Shown: one piece after another, positions 42,551 to 50,856 of the stretch
Numbering within the stretch: position 1 is the first letter of the stretch
How the letters are laid out: the number at the start of each line of letters is the position of its first letter
Assembly: GCF_044465595.1 (NCBI RefSeq)
Contig: NZ_JBITLV010000002.1
Location: forward strand, 372,001 to 436,000
Length of the DNA stretch: 64,000 bases
Reading direction: 5' to 3'
DNA from: Spongisporangium articulatum
Lineage (GTDB): Bacteria; Actinomycetota; Actinomycetes; Actinomycetales; Kineosporiaceae
Position numbers and translations under genes: made by a program
The notes under the pieces: model-generated
Databases searched by the model: none
Seen by the model: only the letters and a program-made list of their open reading frames with translations
What the model was told of the DNA's origin: nothing

Positions 42551-43458
42551 TAGAGGGTGAGATCGCGGACCGTCCTCGTGAGGGGCCGGAAGCCGCACCC
42601 GCTCAGGAAGGGCGGCTCGGCGTCGTCCCCGCCATGCTCCGGCGGCAGCGTGTAGGCGAGCAGTCGACCCACCTCGCCCAGCCGTAACCACTCAGCGCCG
42701 GTGCCGAGCAGCCACCGGGCCACGCCCCGGCGCCGGAACCCCGCCTCGACCCAGAGGTTGCCGATGTCGGCCAGCCCGCCGTTGCGCGGGCGCTGTGACC
42801 CGGCGTCCAGCGTGGTGTCCAGCTCGACGAACCCGATCGTCCGGCCGACGAGGACGGCCGAGAACCGCACCCCCTGGACGCCGACCGCCCGGACCGCGCT
42901 CAGGCCCGGCAGGGGAGCGGGGCCGGGTTCCGGGAGGACGGAAACCGGGGCCAGCCAGACCGTCTCGACCCGGCCGTCCGAGGCGAACCCGGCGTCGCGC
43001 AGCGCGTCCAGGACGTGCGGCCACTGCTCGGGCACCCCGTACACGCCCGGGACCGGCAGCGTCCCGTCGGCGCCGACCACCCGCGAACCCCAGGCCCGGG
43101 CCACCCGCACGCAGGCCTCGAGGAGGCCGCGCCCGGCGTCCGGACCCCCGGGCTCGAAGACCAGCCATCGGATCGCGCCGACGCCTCGCAACCCGGCCGG
43201 GGCGGCGTCGTCCGGACTGAACCGCTGCAGGTGCGCGGCCCCGACCAGGCGCCGGTCCGCCTCGACCACCAGCGTCGCCCGGTCGACCACCCACGGGTCC
43301 TCGACCGGTTCGCGCGGCTCGCGTTCCAGCTGGGCGAGGAGGGTGGCCGTCGAGACGGAGGCGCCGGGGACGACGGCCGCCACGTGGGCGTTGACGAGGG
43401 CGGTCAACCCGTCGCGGTCGGGACGGGCGAAGGGCCGGACGGTGAAATCGGACATCAT
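42550..43458 (-). CDS. GNAT-family acetyltransferase
   Basis: 302 aa from the ATG at 43458 (GGGAG 5 nt upstream). Two GNAT-like modules are seen: an N-terminal half with IRWLVFEPGGPDAGRGLL, and a C-terminal one with the acetyl-CoA motif A NLWVEAGFRRRGVARWLL. The substrate is unknown. It is convergent with rne and diverges from rplU; the 197-bp gap to rplU carries the ribosomal operon promoter. Confidence 0.85.
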   Translation of the reverse strand: MMSDFTVRPFARPDRDGLTALVNAHVAAVVPGASVSTATLLAQLEREPREPVEDPWVVDRATLVVEADRRLVGAAHLQRFSPDDAAPAGLRGVGAIRWLVFEPGGPDAGRGLLEACVRVARAWGSRVVGADGTLPVPGVYGVPEQWPHVLDALRDAGFASDGRVETVWLAPVSVLPEPGPAPLPGLSAVRAVGVQGVRFSAVLVGRTIGFVELDTTLDAGSQRPRNGGLADIGNLWVEAGFRRRGVARWLLGTGAEWLRLGEVGRLLAYTLPPEHGGDDAEPPFLSGCGFRPLTRTVRDLTL

Positions 43459-43547
43459 GGGCTCCCGGAGCAGGCGTGAAGACGGCCCGCTACCCGTGCG
43501 GCACGCTCGCCAGCCTACTGGTCTGCCGCCGGGGCCGGTGGGCCGGT

Positions 43548-43577
43548 TTGACCCTGCCCCCGGCCGATCCGTACTCT
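43548..43577 (+). promoter_or_regulatory. sigma-70-type promoter of the rplU-rpmA operon
   Basis: -35 TTGACC (43548-43553) and -10 TACTCT (43572-43577) are 18 nt apart, the best -35/-10 pair in the window. The transcript would start near 43584 and have a ~70-nt leader. Confidence 0.65.
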
Positions 43578-43592
43578 GGACGGCGGTGCGCC

Positions 43593-43613
43593 GCGCGCGC
43601 AGTTGGCGCGCGC
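43593..43613 (+). other. GC hairpin in the rplU leader
   Basis: GCGCGCGC (43593-43600) and GCGCGCGC (43606-43613) form an 8-bp stem with a 5-nt loop in the 5' leader of rplU. It may be a site for autogenous control by L21 or simply stabilise the leader; nothing in the sequence decides between these. Confidence 0.4.
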
Positions 43614-43655
43614 CTGGGCAGCACCTCACGAGCATAAGTCGGAGAGTGATTTCAC

Positions 43656-43964
43656 GTGTACGCGATCGTCCGCGCCGGCGGGCGCCAGGAGAAGGTCTCC
43701 GTAGGAGACGTGCTGATCGTCGACAAGGTCGCCGGTGAGCCGGGCGCCAGCATCGACCTCGTCCCGCTGCTGCTGGTCGACGGCGACACCGTGACCTCCG
43801 CGGCCGACGTGCTGGCCAAGGCCACCGTCAAGGCGGAGATCGTCGAGGCCGCCAAGGGCCCGAAGATCGTGATCCAGAAGTTCAAGAACAAGACCGGGTA
43901 CAAGAAGCGCCAGGGCCACCGGCAGCAGCTGACCCGCATCCGCGTCACCAGCATCCAGAAGTAA
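43656..43964 (+). CDS. rplU: 50S ribosomal protein L21
   Basis: 102 aa, full length. It begins MYAIVRAGGRQEKV from a GTG and contains the conserved C-terminal KFKNKTGYKKRQGHRQ that contacts 23S rRNA. GGAGAG lies 9 nt upstream of the start. It is followed by rpmA after 12 bp as in nearly all bacteria. Confidence 0.98.
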   Translation: MYAIVRAGGRQEKVSVGDVLIVDKVAGEPGASIDLVPLLLVDGDTVTSAADVLAKATVKAEIVEAAKGPKIVIQKFKNKTGYKKRQGHRQQLTRIRVTSIQK

Positions 43965-43976
43965 GGGCGTAGCGAG

Positions 43977-44234
43977 ATGGCACACAAGAAGGGCGCCAGT
44001 TCCAGCCGCAACGGCCGGGACTCCAACGCGCAGCGGCTCGGCGTGAAGCGGTTCGGCGGCCAGGTCGTGAAGTCCGGCGAGATCATCGTCCGCCAGCGGG
44101 GCACGCACTTCCACCCGGGCGAGAACGTGGGTCGCGGCAAGGACGACACCCTGTTCGCGCTCACCGCCGGTGCCGTGCAGTTCGGCACCCGGCGCGGTCG
44201 TCGCGTCATCGACATCGTCGTCCCGGCCGAGTAA
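43977..44234 (+). CDS. rpmA: 50S ribosomal protein L27
   Basis: 85 aa. The N-terminus MAHKKGASSSRNGRDS is the flexible extension reaching the peptidyl-transferase centre; RQRGTHFHPGENVGRG is the conserved core. There is no N-terminal cleavage extension of the Firmicutes kind. It is co-transcribed with rplU and followed by a strong intrinsic terminator. Confidence 0.98.
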   Translation: MAHKKGASSSRNGRDSNAQRLGVKRFGGQVVKSGEIIVRQRGTHFHPGENVGRGKDDTLFALTAGAVQFGTRRGRRVIDIVVPAE

Positions 44235-44268
44235 GGGCCGACCCGGGCGAGAAGCAAGCATTCCGAGA

Positions 44269-44305
44269 GGGCGGGCCGGTTTCCGGCCCGCCCTTCTCTG
44301 TGTTC
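44269..44305 (+). terminator. intrinsic terminator after rpmA
   Basis: GGGCGGGCCGG (44269-44279) and CCGGCCCGCCC (44283-44293) form a perfect 11-bp stem with a TTT loop, followed by TTCTCTGTGTTC. It lies between rpmA and obgE, so obgE is partly uncoupled from the ribosomal genes or read through. Confidence 0.85.
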
Positions 44306-44322
44306 AGGAAGAGGGTAGGGCC

Positions 44323-45819
44323 GTGGTCACGTTCGTGGACCGGGTGACGCTGCACGTGGCAGCCGGTAGCGGCGGTAACGGTTGCGCCTCCGTGCACCGG
44401 GAGAAGTTCAAGCCGCTGGGCGGGCCCGACGGCGGCAACGGCGGGGACGGCGGCGACGTCGTCCTGGTCGTCGACCAGCAGACGACGACCCTGCTGGCCT
44501 ACCACCACTCGCCGCACCGGGTCGCGAGCTCCGGCAAGGCCGGGCAGGGCAGCAACCGCAACGGCGCCCAGGGCGAGACCCTCGAGCTGCCGGTGCCGGA
44601 CGGCACCGTGGTGAAGGGGCCGGACGGCGAGGTGCTGGCCGACCTGGTGGGCGCCGGAACCCGGTTCGTGGTCGCCGCCGGCGGCAAGGGCGGCCTCGGC
44701 AACGCGGCGCTGGCCTCGACCCGCCGCAAGGCGCCCGGGTTCGCGCTGCTCGGAGAGGCCGGTTGGTCCGGCGACGTCGTGCTGGAGCTGAAGACCGTCG
44801 CGGACGTCGGGCTGATCGGCTACCCGAGCGCCGGCAAGTCCAGCCTGATCGCGGCCGTCAGCGCGGCGCGCCCGAAGATCGCCGACTACCCGTTCACCAC
44901 GCTGGTGCCGAACCTGGGCGTGGTGGAGGCGGGCGACGTCCGGTTCACCGTGGCCGACGTCCCGGGCCTGATCCCCGGTGCCAGCCAGGGCAAGGGCCTG
45001 GGCCTGGAGTTCCTGCGGCACGTCGAACGCTGCGCCGCGCTCGTGCACGTGCTCGACTGCGCGACCCTCGAACCCGGCCGTGACCCGCTCAGCGACCTCG
45101 ACGTGATCGAGGCCGAGCTGGCCGCCTACCCGGTCGACGAGGGCACCCTGCCCCTGACCGACCGGCCGCGGCTCGTCGTCCTGCACAAGGTCGACGTGCC
45201 CGAGGCGCGCGAGTTGGCCGAACTGGTCCGGCCCGACCTGGAGGCCCGGGGCCTGCAGGTCTTCGAGGTGTCCAGCGCCAGCCACGAGGGCCTGCGCGAG
45301 CTGGCGTTCGCGATGGCGCGCATCGTCGCCGAGGCCCGGGCGGCCGCCGAGACCGTGGTCGCCCCGCGGGTCATCATCCGGCCGAAGGCCGTGGACGACG
45401 CCGGGTTCGACGTCACGGTGCAGCGCGGCGGGGACGGCCAGGAGTTTTTCAAGATCACCGGGGCCAAGCCCGAGCGCTGGGTCCGGCAGACCGACTTCAC
45501 CAACGACGAGGCCGTCGGCTTCCTCGCCGACCGGCTGGCGCGGCTCGGCGTCGAGGAGGCGCTCGTGGCCGCCGGGGCGGTCGCCGGGGCCGAGGTCGTC
45601 GTCGGGGACGTCGTCTTCGACTGGGAACCCACGCTGACGGCCGCCGCGAGCGCGGCCAGCCCGCGCGGCACCGACATCCGGCTCGACGAGACCCACCGGC
45701 CCACCCGCGACGAGAAGCGCGAGGAGTACGAGTCGCGCCGGGTCGCCCGCCGCGAGGCCCGCGCCGAGCTGGACGAGGAGCGTCGCGCCGGTCACTGGAC
45801 CGCCGAGGACGAGGCGTGA
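44323..45819 (+). CDS. obgE: GTPase ObgE/CgtA
   Basis: 498 aa ribosome-assembly and stress GTPase. The glycine-rich Obg fold (FVDRVTLHVAAGSGGNGC) is followed by the G domain with GYPSAGKSSL (G1), DVPGLI (G3) and HKVD (G4), then an OCT domain (FKITGAKPERWVRQTDF) and a charged actinobacterial tail. The GTG at 44323 gives the conserved VTFVDRV start; AGGAAGAGGG lies about 7 nt upstream. The stop overlaps proB by GTGA. Confidence 0.96.
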   Translation: MVTFVDRVTLHVAAGSGGNGCASVHREKFKPLGGPDGGNGGDGGDVVLVVDQQTTTLLAYHHSPHRVASSGKAGQGSNRNGAQGETLELPVPDGTVVKGPDGEVLADLVGAGTRFVVAAGGKGGLGNAALASTRRKAPGFALLGEAGWSGDVVLELKTVADVGLIGYPSAGKSSLIAAVSAARPKIADYPFTTLVPNLGVVEAGDVRFTVADVPGLIPGASQGKGLGLEFLRHVERCAALVHVLDCATLEPGRDPLSDLDVIEAELAAYPVDEGTLPLTDRPRLVVLHKVDVPEARELAELVRPDLEARGLQVFEVSSASHEGLRELAFAMARIVAEARAAAETVVAPRVIIRPKAVDDAGFDVTVQRGGDGQEFFKITGAKPERWVRQTDFTNDEAVGFLADRLARLGVEEALVAAGAVAGAEVVVGDVVFDWEPTLTAAASAASPRGTDIRLDETHRPTRDEKREEYESRRVARREARAELDEERRAGHWTAEDEA

Positions 45820-46979
45820 CGCCCCTGGGCGACCGGTCCGAGCGGGGCTGGTTGCTCCAGGCCCAGCGGATCGTGGTCAAGGTCGGCTCGTCGTCGCTGA
45901 CCCGGGCCGCCGGTGGGGACATCGACCACCAGCGGGTGCAGGCCGTCGTCGACGCGTTGGCCGGCAGCCGTGGGCAGGGGCGGGAGGTGGTCCTGGTGTC
46001 CTCCGGCGCGATCGCCGCGGGACTCCTGCCGCTGGCGCTGACGATCCGCCCCAAGGACCTGGCCACCCAGCAGGCGGCCGCCTCGGTCGGCCAGGGCCTT
46101 CTGATGGCGCAGTACACAACGGCTTTCGCGCAGCACGGGCTCACCGCCGGGCAGGTGCTGCTGACCGCCGACGACGTCATCCGGCGCTCGCACTACGCCA
46201 ACGCGCGGCGCACCCTGACCCGGTTGCTCGACCTCGGCGTGGTGCCGGTGGTGAACGAGAACGACACGGTGGCCACCGACGAGATCCGGTTCGGCGACAA
46301 CGACCGGCTGGCCGCGCTCGTCGCGCACCTCGTCCGGGCCGACGCGCTCGTGCTGCTGTCCGACGTCGATGCGCTGTACACCGGGCCGCCGTCGCAGCCG
46401 GGCGTCCGGCGGATCGAGCGGGTGTCCGGGCCCGCCGACCTGGCCGACGTGAACATCGGCAAGGTCGGCAGCGCCGTCGGCACCGGGGGCATGGTGACCA
46501 AGGTCGAGGCCGCCTCGATCGCGGCCACGGCCGGCATCCCGACCCTGCTGACCTCGACCGACCAGGTCGAGGCCGGGCTGGCCGGCGAACCGGTCGGCAC
46601 CTGGTTCGCCGCCCGCGGCTCGCGCCAGGCGTCGCGCCTGCTCTGGCTCGCGCACGCGGCCCGCGCGGCCGGGAAGCTCTGGCTGGACGACGGCGCCGTG
46701 GCGGCCGTGGTGCAGCGCCGGATGTCGCTGCTGCCCGCCGGAGTGACCCGGGTGGACGGCAAGTTCACCGCCGGGGACGCCGTCGACCTGCTCGACCCGG
46801 CCGGCCGGGCCGTGGCGCGGGGGCTGGTGAACTTCGACGCGAAGGAGGTCCCGGCCCTGCTCGGGCGCTCCACCCGCGACCTGGCCCGGGAACTCGGCGA
46901 GGGGTACTCGCGCGAACTCGTGCACCGGGACGACCTCGTCCTGCTCCAGGCGCGAACGGCGGTTGGGCCGGGCGGGTGA
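45816..46979 (+). CDS. proB: glutamate 5-kinase
   Basis: 387 aa, first enzyme of proline synthesis (phosphorylates glutamate). The amino-acid-kinase domain begins RIVVKVGSSSLTR and contains VNENDTVATDEIRFGDND and GGMVTKVEAA; the C-terminal ~100 residues form a PUA domain (RVDGKFTAGDAVDLLD). It is coupled to obgE by GTGA overlap. Its partner ProA lies one gene downstream. Confidence 0.96.
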   Translation: MTPLGDRSERGWLLQAQRIVVKVGSSSLTRAAGGDIDHQRVQAVVDALAGSRGQGREVVLVSSGAIAAGLLPLALTIRPKDLATQQAAASVGQGLLMAQYTTAFAQHGLTAGQVLLTADDVIRRSHYANARRTLTRLLDLGVVPVVNENDTVATDEIRFGDNDRLAALVAHLVRADALVLLSDVDALYTGPPSQPGVRRIERVSGPADLADVNIGKVGSAVGTGGMVTKVEAASIAATAGIPTLLTSTDQVEAGLAGEPVGTWFAARGSRQASRLLWLAHAARAAGKLWLDDGAVAAVVQRRMSLLPAGVTRVDGKFTAGDAVDLLDPAGRAVARGLVNFDAKEVPALLGRSTRDLARELGEGYSRELVHRDDLVLLQARTAVGPGG

Positions 46980-47075
46980 CGGCAGGGCTGGGTGTTTCAC
47001 GGGAGCAGGCTGTGATTTCGGCGGTTCGCTGCTGATTATCAAGACGCGGGGGGCAACGTCTGGTCAGATGTACCC

Positions 47076-47558
47076 ATGGTCGACGCTTCCGATGACGCGG
47101 TGCCGCAGGCACCGACGTCGTGCGTGCGTCGAAAGCACTTGGAACGCCACGGGTTGGAGACCGAGCCTCTCGGTGACGGCCCGCTGGAGGCCGGCGTCCG
47201 CCCGCTGTGGCTGGTCACCGTGACCCTCAGCGGCGGCGTCCTGGCCCTCGACCGGGTGCGTTACGGGCTGGGGCTGCTGAACGAGACCCGCGCCTTCCTG
47301 GTCTCCACCCGCTACGACGAGCACCACGCCGAGATCCGCTACTGGGACGAGGGTGACACGGTCGCCGAGACCACCCGCCAGGCGCTGGAACTGTGGGGCG
47401 ATGAGGACGTCGAGGACGTCCTGCCCGGCTGGACGCTGTACGGCCTGAGCGTGGTCGACCGCGGCGCGGCCCGCAGCCAGTGGGTGGCCGGTGAGCACCC
47501 GCGTGTGGTGGCCCTCGGCGAGATCGTCCCGTTCGACGACTACGCCCAGCTCGCCTGA
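47076..47558 (+). CDS. conserved-looking hypothetical protein between proB and proA
   Basis: 160 aa from the ATG at 47076. A compact alpha/beta composition (LWLVTVTLSGGVLALDRVRYGL; TRYDEHHAEIRYWDEGD; DVLPGWTLYGLSVVDRG), no signal or membrane segment, acidic. I know no family for it. It has its own 96-bp upstream region with locally lower GC, and ends 25 bp before proA. Its position between proline-synthesis genes does not itself imply a role in that pathway. Confidence 0.75.
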   Translation: MVDASDDAVPQAPTSCVRRKHLERHGLETEPLGDGPLEAGVRPLWLVTVTLSGGVLALDRVRYGLGLLNETRAFLVSTRYDEHHAEIRYWDEGDTVAETTRQALELWGDEDVEDVLPGWTLYGLSVVDRGAARSQWVAGEHPRVVALGEIVPFDDYAQLA

Positions 47559-47570
47559 ACTCCCGCGGGT

Positions 47571-47576
47571 TAGCCT
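47571..47576 (+). promoter_or_regulatory. -10 box (TAGCCT) of a leaderless proA promoter
   Basis: TAGCCT is followed by 7 nt and the ATG at 47584, giving a leaderless start. No ribosome binding site is visible in the 25-bp gap. Confidence 0.55.
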
Positions 47577-47583
47577 GGGTGCC

Positions 47584-48891
47584 ATGAGCACCACCGAGAT
47601 CGACACGCCCACCTCGACCGGCAGCTCGACCGAGGCCGTCCTCGAGGTCTGCCGCCGCGCCCGCGAGGCCTCCCGCGCCCTCGCCCTGGCCGCCCGCAGC
47701 GACAAGGACCGGGCCCTGCACGCGATCGCCGACGGCCTCGTGGCGGCAGGCGAGGCGATCGTCGCCGCCAACGGGCGCGACCTGGAACGTGGGCGCGCCG
47801 AAGGGCTTCCGCCGAACCTGCTGGACCGGCTCGCGCTGGATGCCGACCGGGTCGCCGCCATCGCCGCGGCCGTGCGCGACGTCGCCGCCCTGCCCGACCC
47901 GGTCGGCGAGGTGGTCCGCGGGTCGACCCTGCCGAACGGGCTGCGGCTGCGCCAGGTCCGGGTGCCGATGGGCGTCATCGGGATGGTCTACGAGGCCCGG
48001 CCCAACGTCACGGTGGACGCGTCGGCCCTGGCCCTCAAGAGCGGCAACGCCGCCGTGCTGCGCGGTGGGTCCGCGGCGCTGGAGAGCAACGCCGTCCTGG
48101 TCGAGGTGATCCGCGCCGGGCTGGAGTCGGTCGGGCTGCCCGCCGACGCCGTCCAGACGATCGACGCCTGGGGGCGGGACGGCGTCCAGACCCTGATGCG
48201 GGCCCGTGGCCTCGTCGACCTGCTGATCCCGCGGGGGGGAGCGGGGCTGATCCGCACCGTGGTCGAGAACGCCACCGTGCCGGTGATCGAGACAGGCACG
48301 GGCAACTGCCACGTGTACGTCGACGCGAGCGCCGACCTGGCCCAGGCCCTGGCGGTCACCCTGAACGCCAAGACCCGCCGGACCAGCGTCTGCAACGCCG
48401 CCGAGACCCTGCTCGTCCATGCCGCGGCGGCCGCCGAGTTCCTGCCGCTGGCCCTGCCCGCACTCGCCGAGGCCGGCGTCCGGCTGCACGTCGACGACCG
48501 GGCGGCGGCGCTCGCCGCGTCCGCGGGCGTGGCCACCGAGCCCGCGACGGACGAGGACTGGGCCGCCGAGTACCTCGCGCTGGAGCTGGCCGTGGGCGTC
48601 GTCGACGACCTGGACGGCGCGATCGACCATGTCCGGCGCTGGTCCAGCGGTCACACCGAGGCGATCTGCACCACGGACCTGCGGGCCGCCGACCGGTTCA
48701 CCGCCGAGGTCGACTCGGCCGTGGTCATGGTCAACGCCTCGACCGCCTTCACGGACGGCGCCCAGTTCGGGCTGGGCGCCGAGGTCGGTATCTCCACCCA
48801 GAAGCTGCACGCCCGGGGGCCGATGGGCCTGGCCGAGCTCACCTCGACCAAGTGGATCGTCTCGGGGGACGGCCAGGTGCGGCCCCGGTAG
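47584..48891 (+). CDS. proA: gamma-glutamyl phosphate reductase
   Basis: 435 aa, second enzyme of proline synthesis, reducing glutamyl phosphate to the semialdehyde. It is an ALDH-fold enzyme with catalytic Cys270 in RRTSVCNAAET, plus YEARPNVTVDASAL, IPRGGAGLI and ETGTGNCHVYVD. The start is fixed by the -10 box 7 nt upstream and by homology (AVLEVCRRAREASRAL). Confidence 0.97.
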   Translation: MSTTEIDTPTSTGSSTEAVLEVCRRAREASRALALAARSDKDRALHAIADGLVAAGEAIVAANGRDLERGRAEGLPPNLLDRLALDADRVAAIAAAVRDVAALPDPVGEVVRGSTLPNGLRLRQVRVPMGVIGMVYEARPNVTVDASALALKSGNAAVLRGGSAALESNAVLVEVIRAGLESVGLPADAVQTIDAWGRDGVQTLMRARGLVDLLIPRGGAGLIRTVVENATVPVIETGTGNCHVYVDASADLAQALAVTLNAKTRRTSVCNAAETLLVHAAAAAEFLPLALPALAEAGVRLHVDDRAAALAASAGVATEPATDEDWAAEYLALELAVGVVDDLDGAIDHVRRWSSGHTEAICTTDLRAADRFTAEVDSAVVMVNASTAFTDGAQFGLGAEVGISTQKLHARGPMGLAELTSTKWIVSGDGQVRPR

Positions 48892-48894
48892 TCT
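48889..48894 (+). promoter_or_regulatory. -10 box (TAGTCT) overlapping the proA stop codon
   Basis: TAGTCT starts on the TAG stop codon of proA. The resulting leader of about 30 nt contains GGGAG (48918-48922) before the methyltransferase ATG at 48933. Confidence 0.5.
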
Positions 48895-48932
48895 GACGTG
48901 TCCGAACCGGCCGTCACGGGAGTTCACGCAGC

Positions 48933-49625
48933 ATGGAAGCGACCGAGGTCCGCAAGCTCACCGAGCTGGAGGACCGCCACTGGTGGTACCGCGAGCGGCG
49001 CCGCCTGCTGGCCCGATCGATCGCCGACCTGACCCCGGGGAAGGCCCTGGACGTCGGGGCCGCCGGGGGCGGGAACACCCGGGTGCTGCGGGCCCACGGC
49101 TGGACGGCGGCCGCGCTGGAGTTCGGCGAGGAGGGCGCGGGCGTGTGCGCCGAGCGGGGCCTGCCCGTGCTGCGCGCCGATGCGACCCGGCTGCCCCTGG
49201 CCCCCGGGTCGCTGGACCTCGTGGTGGCGTTCGACGTGCTGGAGCACCTGGACGACGACAAGGCCGCGGCCACGGGCGTTTTCGAGGCGCTGAGGCCCGG
49301 CGGGCACTTCCTGGTCGCGGTGCCCGCGGACCCACGACTGTGGTCGGCGCACGACGACGCCGTCGGACATGTGCGTCGCTACACCCGTCAGACGCTGACC
49401 GAGCTGCTGACCGGCGCCGGGTTCGAGCTGGGCCCGATGCAGAGCTGGAACGTGCTGCTGCGCCCGGTCGTGGCCCTGCGCCGCCGCTCGTCGACCGGCT
49501 CGGACCTCGACCACCTGCCCGGTGTCGTGAACTTCGGCCTGCACACGATCGTGGCCGCCGAGCGGTACCTGCCGGTGAAGAACCTCCCCGGCGTGAGTCT
49601 GCTGGTCCGCTGCACGCGCCCCTGA
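48933..49625 (+). CDS. class I SAM-dependent methyltransferase
   Basis: 230 aa. Motif I is ALDVGAAGGGNTRVL, with post-I ALEFGEEGA and motif IV FDVLEHLDDD; YRERRRLLARSI near the start and VRRYTRQTL later are typical of methyltransferases encoded beside sugar- and lipid-glycosylating enzymes. A GT2 glycosyltransferase lies 1.2 kb away on the other strand. The substrate is unknown. It is convergent with the DUF559 gene across a 57-bp repeat. Confidence 0.88.
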   Translation: MEATEVRKLTELEDRHWWYRERRRLLARSIADLTPGKALDVGAAGGGNTRVLRAHGWTAAALEFGEEGAGVCAERGLPVLRADATRLPLAPGSLDLVVAFDVLEHLDDDKAAATGVFEALRPGGHFLVAVPADPRLWSAHDDAVGHVRRYTRQTLTELLTGAGFELGPMQSWNVLLRPVVALRRRSSTGSDLDHLPGVVNFGLHTIVAAERYLPVKNLPGVSLLVRCTRP

Positions 49626-49644
49626 CCCGCCAGGCCCGACCCCC

Positions 49645-49701
49645 GTGGGCACGGTGTCACACAGTGCTCACCGGGTGGTTGCCGTGTCACACCGTGCCCA
49701 C
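49645..49701. repeat. 57-bp palindromic repeat, copy A
   Basis: Inverted arms GTGGGCACGGTGTCACAC (49645-49662) and GTGTCACACCGTGCCCAC (49684-49701) match at 17 of 18 positions. A second copy in the same orientation at 50790 differs at 7 of 57 bases. The two bracket the DUF559 gene. Confidence 0.85.
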
Positions 49702-49723
49702 CGTCGACGGTGCCGTGACCAGG

Positions 49724-50683
49724 TCACGCCGCGCGTCGCACCGTCCACCCCGTAGGTAGGGATCGGCGCCCCACGGTCCTCAGGAAGGCCGCCGTCTCGG
49801 CCGCGAACTCGTCGGGTGTCTCGATGACCTCGACGGGCGCGAACGAGATCACGGGGATGCCCCTGACGGTCAGGGTCCGCTGGCGCCGTCGGGTTCGATG
49901 CCAGTCGGCGGGGCGCAGGTGCCAGGCGCGTGAATCGATCTCCAGCGCAGCGCACGACTCGACCCAGAAGGCGTCCGGAGTGAGGAACGCGCTGCCGTCC
50001 GGCCTCAGCAGGGTCGCGTTCCACCAGGGTGGTGTCACGCCGTGCGCCGCGAGCGCCTCCCGGGCCTTGGCCTCAGCCACCGAACGAACGCCGTCGGAGA
50101 CCTCGGCCACCACGCTGCGACCTCCGGCCGTGCGTTGACGCGGCGCAGCCCTCAGCTCCTCGCCCAGTTCCACGATCCCGCAGAGGCGCTCCTGCACCAC
50201 CGCCGCGATCAGGCCGCGAACGTCGTCGAGCTTCTCCGCGAACCGGCTCGAGTCGATCGTGGCCCGGGCCGGCGGCGCCAGGGGAACTCCCCGCCGGAGG
50301 ACGGCGGGCGGCAGTCGCCTGCTGCGCTCGATGCGGGCGAACCCGAACAACGACCGTTGGCGTTCGACCGGCGTCAGGAGATGGATCGTCGACGGCAGTG
50401 TGAGCCGACCACCGGCCGCCCGAATCGCGTCGGGCCCGGTCACGACGGCGCCCTCGCCGGCGTAGGCGAGAGCCCCGAGGATCAGTTCCCGCCGGGTGGG
50501 TGTTCCTCGGTGGGCCAGAACGACCCCGGGGAGCAGTCGCTGCCAGGGCCCGGTCGGTGAGATGCGCCGGGTGATGCCCGACGGCGAGAGACCCAGCTCC
50601 CGTAGGGCGGCATGCGTGACCACTCGCTCCGCGTCCACGACGGCTCCGTGCAGCCGGTCGGCGTCGAATCCTCGTCTGGCCAT
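49724..50683 (-). CDS. AbiEi-like winged-helix protein with C-terminal DUF559/VSR-like nuclease domain
   Basis: 319 aa from the ATG at 50683. The N-terminal ~100 residues (VVTHAALRELGLSPSGITRRIS...) look like the AbiEi-type antitoxin winged helix. The C-terminal ~110 residues resemble the DUF559 endonuclease-like fold of the VSR/PD-(D/E)xK group: CAALEIDSRAWH supplies the acidic residue, followed by RTRRRQRTLTVRGIPVISFAP. Proteins of this layout are common and often multicopy in actinobacteria, with unknown function. No AbiEii nucleotidyltransferase toxin is adjacent. The gene lies between two direct copies of a 57-bp repeat and has a somewhat less extreme GC content. Confidence 0.8.
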   Translation of the reverse strand: MARRGFDADRLHGAVVDAERVVTHAALRELGLSPSGITRRISPTGPWQRLLPGVVLAHRGTPTRRELILGALAYAGEGAVVTGPDAIRAAGGRLTLPSTIHLLTPVERQRSLFGFARIERSRRLPPAVLRRGVPLAPPARATIDSSRFAEKLDDVRGLIAAVVQERLCGIVELGEELRAAPRQRTAGGRSVVAEVSDGVRSVAEAKAREALAAHGVTPPWWNATLLRPDGSAFLTPDAFWVESCAALEIDSRAWHLRPADWHRTRRRQRTLTVRGIPVISFAPVEVIETPDEFAAETAAFLRTVGRRSLPTGWTVRRAA

Positions 50684-50789
50684 GTCGGGATGCTGCCGCG
50701 CCCCCAGGCCTCACTCGGGTCCGGCGGCCGAAACCTGTGGAAAGGCGGCCATCGGCGAGGGTGTGGACGACAGGACGAGCGGGCCACCG

Positions 50790-50846
50790 GTGGGCACGGT
50801 GCCACACCGTGCTCACCAGGTGGTCGTTGTGTCACACCGTGCCCAT
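50790..50846. repeat. 57-bp palindromic repeat, copy B
   Basis: The sequence starting GTGGGCACGGTGCCACACCG and ending GTGTCACACCGTGCCCAT matches copy A (49645-49701) at 50 of 57 bases in the same orientation. It ends 10 bp before the stop of the GT2 gene. Confidence 0.85.
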
Positions 50847-50856
50847 GGGGCGCCGG

